A stretch of 64,000 bases of DNA from Henckelia pumila (taxonomy: Eukaryota; Streptophyta; Magnoliopsida; Lamiales; Gesneriaceae). Each line of letters opens with the position of its first letter. The first letter of the stretch is position 1. Under the pieces are notes generated by a model. The model made no database searches. It was not told the origin of the DNA and worked only from the letters and a program-made list of their open reading frames with translations. A program made the position numbers and the translations under genes. The stretch is taken from NCBI RefSeq assembly GCF_033568475.1, contig NC_133120.1:80824151-80888150 (forward strand). The letters run 5' to 3'. Below, in pieces: positions 11,226-23,750 of the stretch.

Positions 11226-13037
11226 TCAGAAATCTTCTAAACCAAAACAGTCATCTTCATTGGATTGTGCAAAATCTTCAACCTCAGTAGATTTGGAAGA
11301 TGAGGGTGTTGATCCGGCCTCAGATACTGTTTTAAGAATAGCAGATAATTGTATAGGGTCTTGACATTGTGCCAACTGGGCCATCAACTTGATTTTTTCA
11401 GTAAGAAAATTGGCTTGTAAATGTTGTTGTAATGGAGAAGGTGGAGATTTCTTGGGAGTTCTTGGAATGGTTTTGCGAGAAAGCCATGCTTTCACTGATT
11501 TGGGACATGCATTTGTATCGGTGAATTTTTATCACCACTTGATTTATAGCGACGATTTATAGTTTTTTCAGCAAAAGGGAAAACTGCTGCTGGTTTTGTA
11601 ACTATAAAATCCCAACAAAAGATCCAACATAATTTGAAATTTCTTGAAAATTGAAACAACAAATTTTCTTTTGCGTCGAGAAAATTTGGGTGTCGTTTGA
11701 AATGGGTGAAACCCTCAGTGACTAAAGATGGTAAAATTTCGGGTTCGAGGCCAAAATATAACCACCATTTTTGAAACCATTGAGGAAAAATTTTAAAGCA
11801 ATTTGTATCATACATAATGAACCATGAATGACTTGATGGTTTGACAAGGAACACAAAATACCAAGCTTTTTAATAATCAAAATAATTGAAACTTCTTGGG
11901 TTTATATTTGGAATTGAAAAAGTTTTTCCTTCCCATGGATGAAGGTTCCAGTCATCATAGGTAAGAACCTTGCAAATTTTGAACTTGGAATCTTGAAGAT
12001 AACTTCCAAATTTGATGTAAACCTTGAGAATTGGAGTTGATCCAAACAGAGTGTAATTTTCACATCTGTGTTCTAGGAAATGGTGTTTGAAAGCAAAAGT
12101 CTTGAGTCTTTGATGTTTCATCTGTTCTTCCATAGGTCTTGAACAATTGTCAATATAAATTGTTTTCATTGGAACGGTAAAAATATTGAAAAATTGAAGA
12201 CCTCTAACCCATACTCTATGGGTAGCTGGGTGAAGTTATGTGTTATTCATTTTGGAACCGTTGAAGTAATTTCTAATTGAACAAATGGAAAACCTTTACT
12301 GAATTGATTTTGAATTGCTTTTTTTTAGTAACGAACTATTGAGACTTTGAAATTGAGCATCATCTTTGAATATGAGTTGGGAAATTAATCCTAAATCAAA
12401 AAGGTCATTGATATTAAGATCAAATGTTGTTTGGTTATTTGAGATATGAAGGTCTTGAAAATAAAAAGGCTACAATTGAAGTGGTAACAAGAGAGTAGGT
12501 GAGATGACTATCTAAAGGGTGCATGCCAATCATTGTTTTAATATCAATGGCTGGACTTTGTGGGTTTGAAGAAAGACATCTTTGGATAATTAAAAATTTT
12601 GAGATAAATTTTTTCTTGGCTAAAGAATAAATATATTCAGAAATGAGATTTGGAAGAGGACTAAGTATTGATGTAGTTTTGAAGAAAACTCGAGCTTGAT
12701 TTATTGGAACTAATGGACTAGTTTTGTCCAATTCAACAGAACTGAGATTGTTCTGAATAAGATAGTTTTTTTTAAGAAACTCTATCTCTTGGGTTTTTGC
12801 AATAAGTGCATTTTGTAACTGAAAAATCTCATCTGATGGTTCTACCATCTTTTCTTTTAATTTTAAATTTTTGATATCTGATTCAATAGAAAAAGGATCA
12901 GATAATTGAGAAAGCTTTTGAACTGCTTGAGCCCTGGAGGCATCTAATCTTGCTGCATAATCAATGAAAAATTTAGGCCCTAGTCTATTTCTTGCATACT
13001 TGAATGCATCTGTCAGCTGGACAAATGAATGAAAGAC
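11226..13037 (-). pseudogene. EPRV piece A, C-terminal part of ORF2
   Basis: This is the second viral ORF, read leftward from the Athila insertion point at 13037. It matches piece C ORF2 (KTSPLVPINQARVFF, KHQRLKTFAFKHHF, YTLFGSTPILKVYIKFGSY) down to about 11985. After that the two differ: piece A continues with a Trp-rich segment (PQWFQKWWLYFG near 11780) and a Pro/Ser-rich tail ending GLEDF at 11226, while piece C has another short tail. Frameshifts and stops fall near 12300-12170 and 11860. I do not know its function; no reverse transcriptase, RNase H or other known domain is visible. Confidence 0.75.
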
Positions 13038-13042
13038 AGAGT
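13038..13042 (-). repeat. Athila target-site duplication, 3' copy
   Basis: ACTCT on the minus strand directly follows the LTR end (..GATCA). It pairs with ACCCT at 24269-24273 with one mismatch. Intact ORF2 in piece C reads 'aaccctgtctttc' here. Confidence 0.75.
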
Positions 13043-16000
13043 TGATCGACGGAATACTAACACTTAAATTTGCTATAAAAATCTCTTAGTTCCAGTCGAA
13101 ATAATCGCAAGTGCACGATTTAAGTTATAATAAAATGTACTGAGTACGAGTATCGTCCTCAGAGACTAATCAATAATAATTTGTTTCTTTAATTTTTAAC
13201 TACACAAAGTATCGAAAAGTTGATTTTGGATTCTATCTAACATTTAATACTAAAAACTCAATGTAAATAAATAAATATTTCACAACCAAGAAACCAATTC
13301 TCACGATTGAAAAATAACAATTTGAAAAGATTTTGTTGGAATTTCGGTTCACCTTCCCCCTAATTGAACTGGACGATTGGAACTTAATTTATGCGCATAA
13401 GTTTGACAGAAATTCCTGAAACATTGACACTCTCTCTCGAGGTTATGCCAAACTAATCAAATCAATGAAACAATTAAATCTCTCTAATTGTTTATCACGA
13501 CTAATTGCTTTGCGTTCTATGAATTCTAAAACTTTCAACCTGGTGGTCTATGGCTATCAACATGTACTAAATATCATATCTCTATGCATATTTTAAGTCC
13601 ATGGATTCTATCATTCGTCCTAACTATGAACCTATCTCGCGACAGCAATTCACAATTTACGAATCTATGTTAAGGGTAGCTAATCATCAACATAGAGAAA
13701 ACACATGATAAAATCAATTATAAACATAAATCAAATCTCAATACGTCCAGTGATTCAATCACACTACAGTGTTTCGGGGTTCGGATTCCCCTGATTCCAA
13801 CAAAATAAAAGTTTAGCTACTGAACGTCATTACAAAATTCAATCTAAAAAGCGTTTAACATAAAAATTCAGAAAAGACGAAGAGAAAAACTTCCAACGGA
13901 GATGAGAAAACTTCAAACTCTTAGCCGCCATCTACTTCCTTCTGTGCGCCTCTGTTGACCCCTTAAATCTATGGAAAGAATTGTATTTATAGTCCCCAAG
14001 AATCCTTCTCGAAATAAACTCTCCAAAATATTAAAATTCCAAATCTGCGCATTGCGCCCGGGAGGTAGAAAAGTGCCGCCCGAGCGCCTCAAAAATTGGC
14101 AACATACTGTTTTGCTCATTCGTGAGTGCGCGTGGGCGGTAGAAAAGTGTAACGCCCAGAAATTCGTCACGTAAATCCGCATGCATAACTAGGGGATTTA
14201 ATAATTTTAAAATAATGTAAAAATGTGTTAAATTGTTTTTATGAATGATTATTTAAATTATGTGATTTATTTGCATGTTTTAAATAATTTCTTTCGGCAT
14301 TTAAATCTGTTTGATGTGATTTATGAATTTATTTGAGAAATCTTATTTTTATGATCGCATAGGCGGGGCCGTGGACGGACGAGATGTTATTTTCACCCAA
14401 AATATTTTATGAGATTGTTAGGAGCCTTAAAATATTATTTTAAGGTATAATTTGAAGAAAATTATGGTATTTATATATATGTATATTTAGATGTCCGTTT
14501 TTACCCAAAATAAATCATTTTAATGACTTTTATTAAGTTTTAAAAATCACCTATTTTATTATTTCGGGATTTATTAAGTTTTAGCAAAATAGCATGTATG
14601 TTTTTAAAATTTAAATTATAGTAATTATCTATCCAAAGTATTTATTTAAATATTTAACCTAGACTACCCAAATATTATCCTAAGATTTTCTACCCTAATC
14701 CACCTACCCATTACCTACGTAAACTCACCTTTGAGCCGCCTCCATCATTCATCAAAAATATCCTCCACTTCACAGCACACACAACACGATTTCCTTGAAG
14801 AAAAATCAAGAGTTTGACGTCTCGATCGTCCCGGTGCGCCGATACGTGTTGCTATCACTTTTTGGATCAAGAAATCATCGAGGCACGTTTGATTTCCATT
14901 CTTGAACACCATTTAAATTATATACACTGATTTTTACATGAAAGAATATGTTAATGTATGAGTTTTTCAGATTTTGCAAGAGATTTTTCATAATTCATGC
15001 ATAACCCACGTTTTGATGTATGATGGCTCGGGTTGGCATGTTTCCTATCCTTGGACTGATCGAGTCTGCTGCCTCTTGGGTCTTGGGTCTAGTAGGGTCC
15101 CTTAGGGTCGTTTTGGCATGATGGTTCAGTCCTAAGAGTGGCTGGTTGTGGCTAGAAACCTGCTGGTGCATGGGTGACGGGCTGCACAGATTCTTGGAGG
15201 AAGGAGGGATCGGGTTCAGCATAGGGGGGGGGGGGGGGGGGTTTTGGCTGAGCCTAGTCTGGTCCTATGGTTGCGTTGGGACCCTGAGGTGGTCCAGGTG
15301 TTGGAGCTCCGGCCGGTGGTGGTCAGAAAATCCTTGGTTTGGGGGCTGCGCAGGCTGCCCGGCAAGTAAGGATGAGAGGGGGGTCGGCTGCTCCATGCAA
15401 GGCATGGGGCTGGCCCAGGGCTGGTCTGTTGGAACCGGCAGGACCCTGGGGTGGTCCTACCGGCGGAGCTCCGGCCAGGGTGGCCGGAGCTGGGCGGTAG
15501 CAAGGGGAAAGGGGATGCTGCCGTGAGGGTTAAGAAAAGAGGGGCTAGAGGCTTGTCATGTGTTTAAGCGGGCCGGGCTCGAGTTTTTGGGTCCGGGTCG
15601 AGTCTAAAATTTAATGGGTCAAATTAATTTTTAGTCCGGGTCTAAATTTTTAATAATTAGGCTTGGGTATTTTATTTTAATTAATTAAGAATTTAAGTAA
15701 TTAATTAATGGGTTGGACTTGTTTAATTAATTAATTAGACTAATTTAATGGACTTTAATAATTATGGAAGTGAGGCCATTAATTTGTCATGGGCCGTGTG
15801 ATCCATGAGAATTATCGGGCCAAGTTGTGATGGGTTTAATAATTTTATCGGTCTAGTTTATAATTAATGGTTAAATAATAAGTTTTATTAATTTAATTTT
15901 AAGTTAATTAGATAATGGACTTAAATTATGTTTTTAGTGAGCCCATTAGTTTCTCATGGGTCTGGGGGCCCATGAAGCTTAATGGGCCAGGTCAGGTTGG

Positions 16001-17570
16001 GCTTTTTGGTTTTTGAGCCAGTCTAGGAATTTTTGAGTTAAGTCTAGTGGTCAGCAGCTCGAACAAGTCCTTGGAAAAATAAATGTTCGTAAATATATAT
16101 TTAATTCATGCATGCATTTTTATTAGATATATAAGTATTATTTTTAAGAAAATAAATTAAATATATATTTACGGACAAATTTTCATGAAAATAAAGAAAT
16201 AATGAAAATTTTTATGTTCATGCATCATGTAACAATTTTTATGATAATTTTAAATGCATGTTAAGAAAAATATATTTTTATGGAAGTTGAAGTGAAGGTG
16301 GAAAGTGATGTGGTTGGAGGCCGGGATACTTAGGTCCGGTGACCTTCCTAATGATGTATAAGTATGATGAACTTATGGATCCAGCTGAGAGGGCTGGTGA
16401 AGTGGCAGCACAGAGGTGGAAACCCCACCGCCGCGTACGTTGGTTTATAGATTGATCAATCGCTTAGTATGATTCCACCGACATGGATACGACCTATTGA
16501 GAACTAAGAAATCATGATAAGTTATATTATGAGATTTATTAAGTATGATGATATATGTTTAGCATTATGATAAACCAGTATAATTATTTTATTTCAAGTT
16601 TATATGCATATAATTTTAAGATCATGCACGTATAATTATTATTCACGTATTTTATATAATGTGTGCTTGTGTGTGGTTTCATTTTGTTATATAAGGATAG
16701 AACGTGCTGAGCCTCTAGGCTCACTAGATTTAAATGGTGCAGGTGAGCAAAATGTCAATAAGGATAATGTGTTCCCGACTGGCGGCGAGGGCGTATGAGT
16801 TTCCAGGCGGCTAGAACCCGTGACCATTTCTCTATCACGATATTTATGTTGAGATATAAAATATGTATTTCCGCACATGTTTTATTATTTTGGATTGTTA
16901 GTATATGCATGGATTTTAGATTTAAGTATTTATTTTCTAAGTTTTCATGGATTTTTGTGAAAGAGATATTATTTAGGAATTTTATTATGGAAATTTTTAT
17001 AAATGATTATTTAGTAATTAATGTTAGGTATTTAGTTGCATGCTTGTACTTTTATTATTATTTATGTTTATCGTGTAGATGCATATTAAATTAAAAAAAG
17101 TTATTTTTTAAGTATGATGTATATATATATATATATATATGTATTGCATATATATTTTTATATTCATTATTTTATAATTAGAGATAGAGAAAAAAAAATT
17201 CAGTAGTAGTTTTAGGATGTTTCAAAAAGTGCCGCCCGGGCGCCTTGTCTTATGGCCAGCTACTGTTTTCCCAAACATGAGTGCGCACGGGCGGTAGAAA
17301 AGTGCCGCCCGGGCGCCCTGTCTTTTTCCAGAAATATAAATTCCTTCTCTTGCTTTTCTCACGGCCTCATGCGTGCATCGCCTTCTCACCAAAAATCAGC
17401 ATTTCCTAGTGATTTCCTGCAATAAAAAAAATATAAACCAGAGAAGTGACTACAAACACAATAAAACAATAAACAGAACAAGAATGGTAAAGAACAGACA
17501 CAACGTAAACGAAACGAATGCAAAACAAACACAAAACATGCAAAACAACGCACAAAAACGACTCCTATCA
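13043..17570 (-). mobile_element. Athila 3' LTR (minus strand), interrupted by a solo LTR
   Basis: The LTR reads TGATAGGAGTCG from 17570 and ends GATCA at 13043. It matches the plus-strand LTR at 24274-25646 over its whole length apart from a 3.1-kb insertion at 14148-17224. Without the insert and its duplicated target it is about 1.45 kb. A polypurine 'ttggggaggt' precedes it on the minus strand (17580-17571). Confidence 0.9.
14148..17224 (+). mobile_element. Solo LTR (3.1 kb) nested in the Athila 3' LTR
   Basis: TGTAACGCCCAGAAATTC...GATGTTTCA is flanked by the 5-bp direct repeat AAAAG (14143-14147 and 17225-17229). Inside are no coding domains. Features typical of long gypsy LTRs are present, such as 'gtgctgagcctctaggctcac' near 16703 and a (TA)n run near 17120. 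A poly-G tract lies at 15224-15241. Single LTR plus intact target duplication points to unequal recombination between two LTRs. Confidence 0.85.
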
Positions 17571-19138
17571 ACCTCCCCAAACTAACCTTTTGCTCGCCCT
17601 CAAGCAAAATAGGTGACAAACTAACATGCAGACACAACAAAACGACGTCACAAGTAGGTAAAATCAACCTTCTTAAGCCTCAGAACTTCTTCCAAAAGAA
17701 AATCAATTCAATCATATCAACATGCTAACATTAACTAGCTAACCTTGCAAACTTTAAAATCTCGCAACTCCATTTTTGGAATACTCTACTCCAAATTTAA
17801 TTCACACATTCTAAGAACATAAGGACTTTTTCAGTTATAATAGGATCAAGATTTAGAAACATTCAATGATACACACACTCATGACTGGTATAACTCAATG
17901 AAAAATAGTGTGTGCGTGTTTTGATCAAGAATCCATATTCATTAACCGTGTCTATCAACAGTCCATAAGCAAAATTCTTACAACCCCTCTCCACTAGTAT
18001 ATTGGGCGACTGTGACTCGGTCAATAGGTCTTATTCGACTTAATATGTCAGGCTAGGCTAATGGATCCAAATGAAGGAAAAGAATTCAAAGAGGGAGTAA
18101 ATGATGTTCATTCTCTACAGTCCACTCCTTTTGACTCACAATTTCGCACCTCTTCTCATTCATTGATTTTCATATTTTTCTTTTCTCTCACTTGCCTTCT
18201 GCCAATATTCTTTTCTTTCTTTTTCACCACTTTGAACAACAACCAACACATCATTCCATTCTCAATTTTTTAGTAGGAGCATAAACAGAAATAATATACA
18301 TTAAATTTACTCCCCACAAGGTAGGAATGAGTGTTTAAGCTATGGGTAGTAGTTGTAAGATATTGAACAATGTCGAATGGGGGTTTACCACACGTTTTCA
18401 CGCATGCCATTCGTTTTCTATTAAGCTCAAATTAGGTACTAGGGACATAATAAATCAAGGGTGGTTTGAAAGGCACAAACAAAATTCAGAAAGAATTGCC
18501 TATATCACTCCTAAGTCACAGTATACCCGTATTGCGTCTCCAGGGGTGTTTGAACTTGTTCTAGACAAATTTTCAATTCATAGTTAACTCATACAGATCT
18601 CAATCAGTGCAGAACAGAAAATCATCAGAAGTAAGCGATGATTACTCCAAAACAAACTTCAGATTATTTACCTCTCCTGCACATATAAACGTGAAGGCTT
18701 AACTGGGCATCTAAGGGTAATTCACGAAAAAAAAAATTAAGCCCAAAGGTCAAACAAATTGCCTCAATCATATCCAAGTTTTGATGTTTCAAATTCAGAT
18801 TCAAGCATACCTCACAGAGTGTTTAGAGATCTATTCATCGACTTGGTTGTACTAGTTCAAAACTATTTGTCAAGCAAAGAAGATAATCATGGACTTAAAA
18901 ACTGCCATTTTATTTTTTTATTTTTTTTTCATTGGCTTTTTGGTTTCATTCACAACACTTGCAACACACTACAAACGACTCGAACGAACAAAAAGCATGA
19001 AAATAGAATGAAAACACAAAAGACACACCCTCCCCAAACTAAAGACGAGCATTGTCCCCAATGCTACTTGACACCACCAAATCTAAAAACAAACGAAAGA
19101 AAACTAAAAACAAAAAAACACTAAACACTCCCCTGGTA
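17571..19138 (-). other. Athila 3' noncoding region
   Basis: This lies between the env-like ORF and the 3' LTR on the minus strand. It has no coding signal; 'tttggggaggg' purine runs occur on the minus strand near 19035 and next to the LTR. Athila elements usually have a long noncoding 3' segment here. Confidence 0.65.
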
Positions 19139-20254
19139 TTAATCAGAATCCTCCTCATCGAGGTCTTTGGGCAGATCCCGAACTGGCGGAGCATATTGGA
19201 ATGGGAAAGGCGGAGGATATGGCGGTGGCACCGAATAAGCTGCAGGGTCCATCCCAGCATTTGCGAGCAGGCCTCGCATCATGGCATTGGTAGATTCGTT
19301 GTGGGCTACGTTCACCTCCTGACATTTGTCCATGTGTTGCACCCAGGCTGAAATTTCACTCAATGTGTCATTCATGGTGCATCAAGCAGAGGGTGGCTTA
19401 GGCACATTCCTCGATGATTGACCGGGTCCAGAACATGCCCGGTATTCAGCTGTGAACTCCCTGAGTCGGAACAAATGTTTCTCCTTCAAAATAGTGTCAT
19501 CCACCTCCTGCTTTGGGTGCAACCATTCTTCGTCGTCCCTGATTGGGACACCAGCTTTCACGCAAAGTTCAGAAACAATGGTCGGAAAGAATATCGCAAT
19601 GTTGGACGTGCGAATGGAAGTGTACAACTCTTGGTTGATAATTCGTCCGACATTGAGCGGCCATTGCTTGTGCAGGGCATACAGCAGCACCACCCTGCTC
19701 ATCACCACCGTTTGGGTGTGGGATACCGACATTAACCTGTGAGTCAGAAAAGCATACCACAAGGACGGTTCCAGCCGCAAATTTTTTTCTTTAAAAGATA
19801 CAAATTTCACCGAGTCTTTCCAAACGTTTCCATCATAGCACAGGACATTAGAAATTTCATTATAGTCCGGGTTAGCCTTAAATGCTTGAAATTGGCTATC
19901 ATCCACATCCAGAGTTTTCAACAAATCATTAATAGCGGCAGGAGTGAAAGAAACCATCTTACCCCGCACGAAAGTCATGCTATCTGTACGCTCGATAGCG
20001 TTGGCATAGAACTCTCGTACCAAGGGGACAATCGCCACTAGAGGTTGGTAGCAAAACTCGGTCCATCCTCGATCCACGATTCCAAGGGAGGCGGTGCGTT
20101 TTTTGGAGAGATTGATTCCCCTCTCTGTAATTGGAGTCCTACTAGCATTGGATTCTTCATACCTCGCCTTGGCTTCTTCCGAAATGAATTTCCCATCTAT
20201 GATGTTGGATGGGGTAGCCCTAGAAGTGGCTATCTTTTGTTTCTTTGGTGCCAT
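19139..20254 (-). pseudogene. Athila env-like / 'putative plant transposon protein' ORF
   Basis: Reading leftward from the ATG at 20254, 290 codons run to a TGA at 19384-19382. The same frame then continues for about 80 codons to TAA at 19139. The motifs REFYANA, VRGKMVSF, LCYDGNVW and SLWYAFLTHRLMSVSH fit the plant transposon-protein domain found downstream of pol in Athila elements. The tail is Pro-rich (PPPYPPPFPFQYAPP) and acidic at the end. With one premature stop it is almost intact. It is now separated from its pol (31349-34223) by the inversion; in the repaired order it follows pol. Confidence 0.75.
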
Positions 20255-20443
20255 GGTGACCGAAACTTGAGGAATCGAGTGATGGACCTATGAATTGGAG
20301 AGAACAAGGAGAAATATAGAGTGAGAGAGAGACGGCGAGAGAAAGAGTAGGGTTAGGAAGAAGAATTAGAAAGGGAATTGTAAAAGACAGAAAGGGGATC
20401 GGGTTTTATTTTTTCTAAGTCTGCGCGATGCGCCCGAGCGGTA
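20255..20443 (-). other. Athila spacer upstream of the env-like ORF, ending at the inversion breakpoint
   Basis: This short noncoding stretch ends in the GC-rich word 'gcgcccgagcggtagaaaa' at 20430-20447. There the Athila sequence gives way to EPRV sequence. 'gtagaaaa' is shared by both partners. Confidence 0.65.
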
Positions 20444-20444
20444 G

Positions 20445-20942
20445 AAAATTTTGAAGTACCTGAAGAGTTTTGTTTTTGATATTTTGAAAATACTCTTTGT
20501 TTTTCCCATTCATAAAAACTCATTTTAGTGTTTGAATTTGAGGAATAATATAAATCCCAAAAATAATCTTGTTGTTTTTCTGATAAAAGTCGAAGAACAT
20601 TTTTTTGAAACATTCTTTCGTTTGAATTTTTACTTTTTAAAAAATCTTGTTCACGATCAATTTCTTGAAATATAACAAATAACTTGTTTCTTTTATGAGA
20701 TATTTGTATTTTTTTACTATTTAAACTTTCTTGATTTCTATCAATATTTATTTCTTCTTCATCATCTATTTGAATACTACTACTATTACAATCATAATTC
20801 TTACTTGACTTCATACTACTGGACCTTGACATCCTAAAGAACAAAGGAATAGACCAAGACATAGCTAATTCAAACAATTAAATTTTACCTTGCAACTTAA
20901 TCGCTTAAGTTTACCTTGAGATCTGACGTAGATGGAACACCA
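20445..20942 (-). pseudogene. EPRV piece D: ORF1 N-terminus without movement protein
   Basis: Read leftward from 20877, it gives the same N-terminus as piece A (MFELAMSWSI, then YDCNSSSIQID) and goes straight to the 'HKRNKLFVI' segment. The movement protein is missing at the same junction as in piece A. It breaks in the Ser/Lys repeat at 20445-20452, where Athila sequence follows. Piece C starts in the same repeat at 34514, so D and C are two halves of one copy separated by the inversion. The upstream leader (20878-20942) ends at a head-to-head joint with piece B. Confidence 0.8.
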
Positions 20943-21940
20943 ATAGTATTGTAATAGTAGTAGTATTCAAATAGATGATGAAGAAGAAATAAATATTGAT
21001 AGAAATCAAGAAAGTTTAAATTGTAAAGAAATACAAATAGCTCAAATTGAACAAAAGATTACAAAATTGGTCAATTCCTAAAATAAATTATAAAACAATT
21101 TATGAAGTAGGAAAGTTTGATTTTAAACAAGATTATTCAATCAAGATTTGTGAACAAACAATTCCAATTACTAATAATATTACACAGATAAGATTATTTT
21201 CAAAAGAAACAATTTTAGAACACCGTAAGAAGCATAAGTTTCTTCATATCGGTTTAGTTCAAGTAGCAGTAAAGCCTTTATTTCGATTAGGCTTAGATAT
21301 TCCAATTCTTTTACTCTTAAGAGATAAAAGACATTTAAATTTTTTAAATTCTTTATTATCTATTTTAGAATCAAATTTAGAAAGTGGTCCAGTTTATTTT
21401 AACTGTTATCCAAATTATTGAATATCATTAGATGATGGTGCAATTTTAAATTCTCTTACTTTAGATATTCAAAGTAAAAATTTACAAATTGATGAAAGAT
21501 CAAAAGCTGTTGCACTTATTTACCGTGTTTATTACAAGGTAATGAGTACGACTTTTGCACCTCGTGCACTCAAATCTTCTCCAAAAGGAGAAACTCTTTT
21601 AATGGAATCAAATACATTACATACAAGTGTTATAATTCCTAAAAGATTAAATTGGAAAACTATAACTAATTTTTCAAGTTGAAATCTTGAGCATGTACAT
21701 TCACGTCCTCAAGAATCATCAAATAAAAATATTTTTCAAATAATTGAAAATGATGATGGAAGTGTTCAACTTCACTTTTCATCAAAATCTTCAATATCTT
21801 CAAACTCTGAAAATATTCAGCAATCTTCAAGACACTCTACATCGTTTGAACACCTTCGTGGAGTTAATTTTATTCCAAATATTTCTTAACCTTTTTACGA
21901 AAAAACAGATCAAGAATCTGAATTTTCTCCAACAAGTTCC
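20943..21940 (+). pseudogene. EPRV piece B: N-terminus and movement protein (30K superfamily)
   Basis: This segment starts inside the acidic ORF1 N-terminus, then has a 30K-type viral movement protein region: KTIYEVGKFDF, IRLFSKETILEHRKKHKF, LHIGLVQVAVKP and LLLLRDKRH. Such proteins form tubules or modify plasmodesmata for cell-to-cell spread. The best open part is 21047-21421, ended by TGA. Another TGA lies near 21680, a TAA near 21888, and a frameshift just before 21047. It is the only movement-protein copy in the window; pieces A and D lack it. Confidence 0.8.
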
Positions 21941-23075
21941 GAGATGCAAATTCCTGAAACTTATCATAAAAGAAGCCAGTTATTTGTTATATCTCAAGAA
22001 ATTGATCGTGAACAAAAATTTTTAAAAAGAAAAAATCCAAACGAAAGAAAGTTTCGAAAAAATGTTCTTCGAATTTTATCAAAAAAACAACAAGATTATT
22101 TTTGGGATTTATATTATTCCTCAAATTCAAACACTAAAATGAGTTTTTATGAATGGGCAAAACAAAGAGTATTTTCAAAATATCAAAAACAAAACTCTTC
22201 AAGTACTTCAAAATCCTCTACAAAAAATTCTCAATCAAAATCTTCTACAAAAGATTCTCAATCTAAATCTTCTACAAAAAACTCTCAATCTAAATCTACA
22301 AGTACTTCAAAATCTTCTACAAAAAATTCTCAATCAAAATATTCTACAAAAGATTCTCAATCTAAATCTTCAAAAATTTCCACAACAATTCTTCTGTTAA
22401 TACAGGAGCATGTTCTTCAAAAATATGAAAAACAAGTAATGTAAATCAATTTCAATCTGTCCATCCTCCTCTAGAAGAAATTAAAATTTCAGTTCATAAT
22501 ACTGAAATAATTGCTTCTCCATTCAAGCAACCTTCTGTCATTGAAGGAACTCTTACAATAAAAGAAATAAAAAATATTAATCTTCAAAATAATTATACAA
22601 ATGTTATTCTTAACTTCGTGGCTCATCAGCTCACTAGAGTTGAGAATTCAATTCCTAATATTTTGTCAAATTCTTCAATAGAAACTTCAAAAAAAAAATT
22701 AAAAATTACTTCTCATTTATTAAAACCAATTCAAACGTCTTCTACAAACAAAGAAAAAATCAATAAACTTCAAATAGATGATGATTTTAAAAATTAATTA
22801 TTAACTTTAATTCCTTCATCTTCTGATGATAATCAAGAAGATATTCTTTTTCCTATCCAAGAAGAATCTGATTCTGAATATTCAAGCTCTTCTTCTTTAG
22901 AAGAAGGAAAAGAATTCTGTAATTGCAATGATGAAGTTTGTGATTGCAAATCTACAATAAATGTTATAAAAAATGAACAAGAAATATTACAAGATGTTAT
23001 TAGTAAAATAACTGATCCAAAATTAAAAGCTAAATTTGAAAATCTTCTTCAAGAACCAAAAAAAAGAACATTATA
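21941..23075 (+). pseudogene. EPRV piece B: Ser/Lys repeats and acidic linker with coat protein deleted
   Basis: An open frame (21944-22444) carries the 'QLFVISQEIDREQ' segment and a long Ser/Lys 27-bp repeat array (22205-22380). Matching to piece C then continues to about 22747. There the sequence jumps from 'ccaattcaaacgtcttctac' directly to the segment following the zinc knuckle (INKLQIDDDF). The whole coat-protein core and zinc knuckle, about 1.2 kb in piece C, are missing. The acidic linker (LTLIPSSSDDNQED, FCNCNDEVCDC) remains, with a stop near 22796. Confidence 0.75.
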
Positions 23076-23079
23076 GTCT

Positions 23080-23750
23080 AAATAAAGTTATGTCTAGATT
23101 TAATTCAAAATCTATGAAACTCTTTCCACAAATTATGATCTTCGATTTGAAATTAATCAAATGAAGAATCAAATTCAAGAACTTCAGAAAGATATTTCTG
23201 ATGTCAAGATAGAACTTACAATTCTAAATCCTCCATTACAAAAAGATGAAGATATTAATTCAAATAATAATTCTCCATCTTCAAGTAAAAATACAACTCC
23301 TCAAAATTCTGATTTTGAATATGAAGACAAAGAAGATAAACTTCAATGTGTCATAAATAAAATTAGTCTTCAAAAATGGTACTCTCAAGGAACAATTGTT
23401 GTCAATAAACATTTCAAATTAAAAACAAAATTTTTAATTGATTCCGGTGCAGATCAAAACTGTATCCGTGAAGGATTAATTCCAACCAAGTATTTCAAAA
23501 AAACAACCAAAAGATTATTTGGTGCAAACAGAAGTCCTTTAAAAATCAAATACAAACTCTCAAATGCACATGTGTGTAATCAAAATAGTTGTTTCAAAAA
23601 TATATTTTATCTTGTTAAAGATTTAGAACAAGATGTTATTCTTGGTACTCCATTTATAGTTTAATTATATCCTTTTCATGTAAATGAAAAAGGAATACAT
23701 TCAATAATTTTGAATCAAGAAATTACATTTCCTTTTTTCAATCCACCAAC
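23080..23750 (+). pseudogene. EPRV piece B: aspartic protease
   Basis: The pepsin/retropepsin-like domain has the catalytic motif LIDSGADQN (Asp codon at 23440) and the flap and C-terminal motif DVILGTPFIV before a TAA at 23662. This enzyme would cut the viral polyprotein. The frame continues past the stop through FPFFNPPTSRDIHTL and is in phase with ORF2 downstream. In related viruses the reverse transcriptase follows directly after this point. Here no RT or RNase H sequence is present. Confidence 0.8.

Noticed and set aside
15146-15526. 126-codon and 95-codon open frames on opposite strands
   Set aside because: They come from the GC-rich, poly-G part of a solo LTR, with low-complexity Gly/Trp or Pro/Ser translation and no homology that I can recognise.
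17386-17667. 93-codon open frame rich in hydrophobic residues, also present at 24273-24458
   Set aside because: It lies wholly in the start of the Athila LTRs; a chance frame in a repeat.
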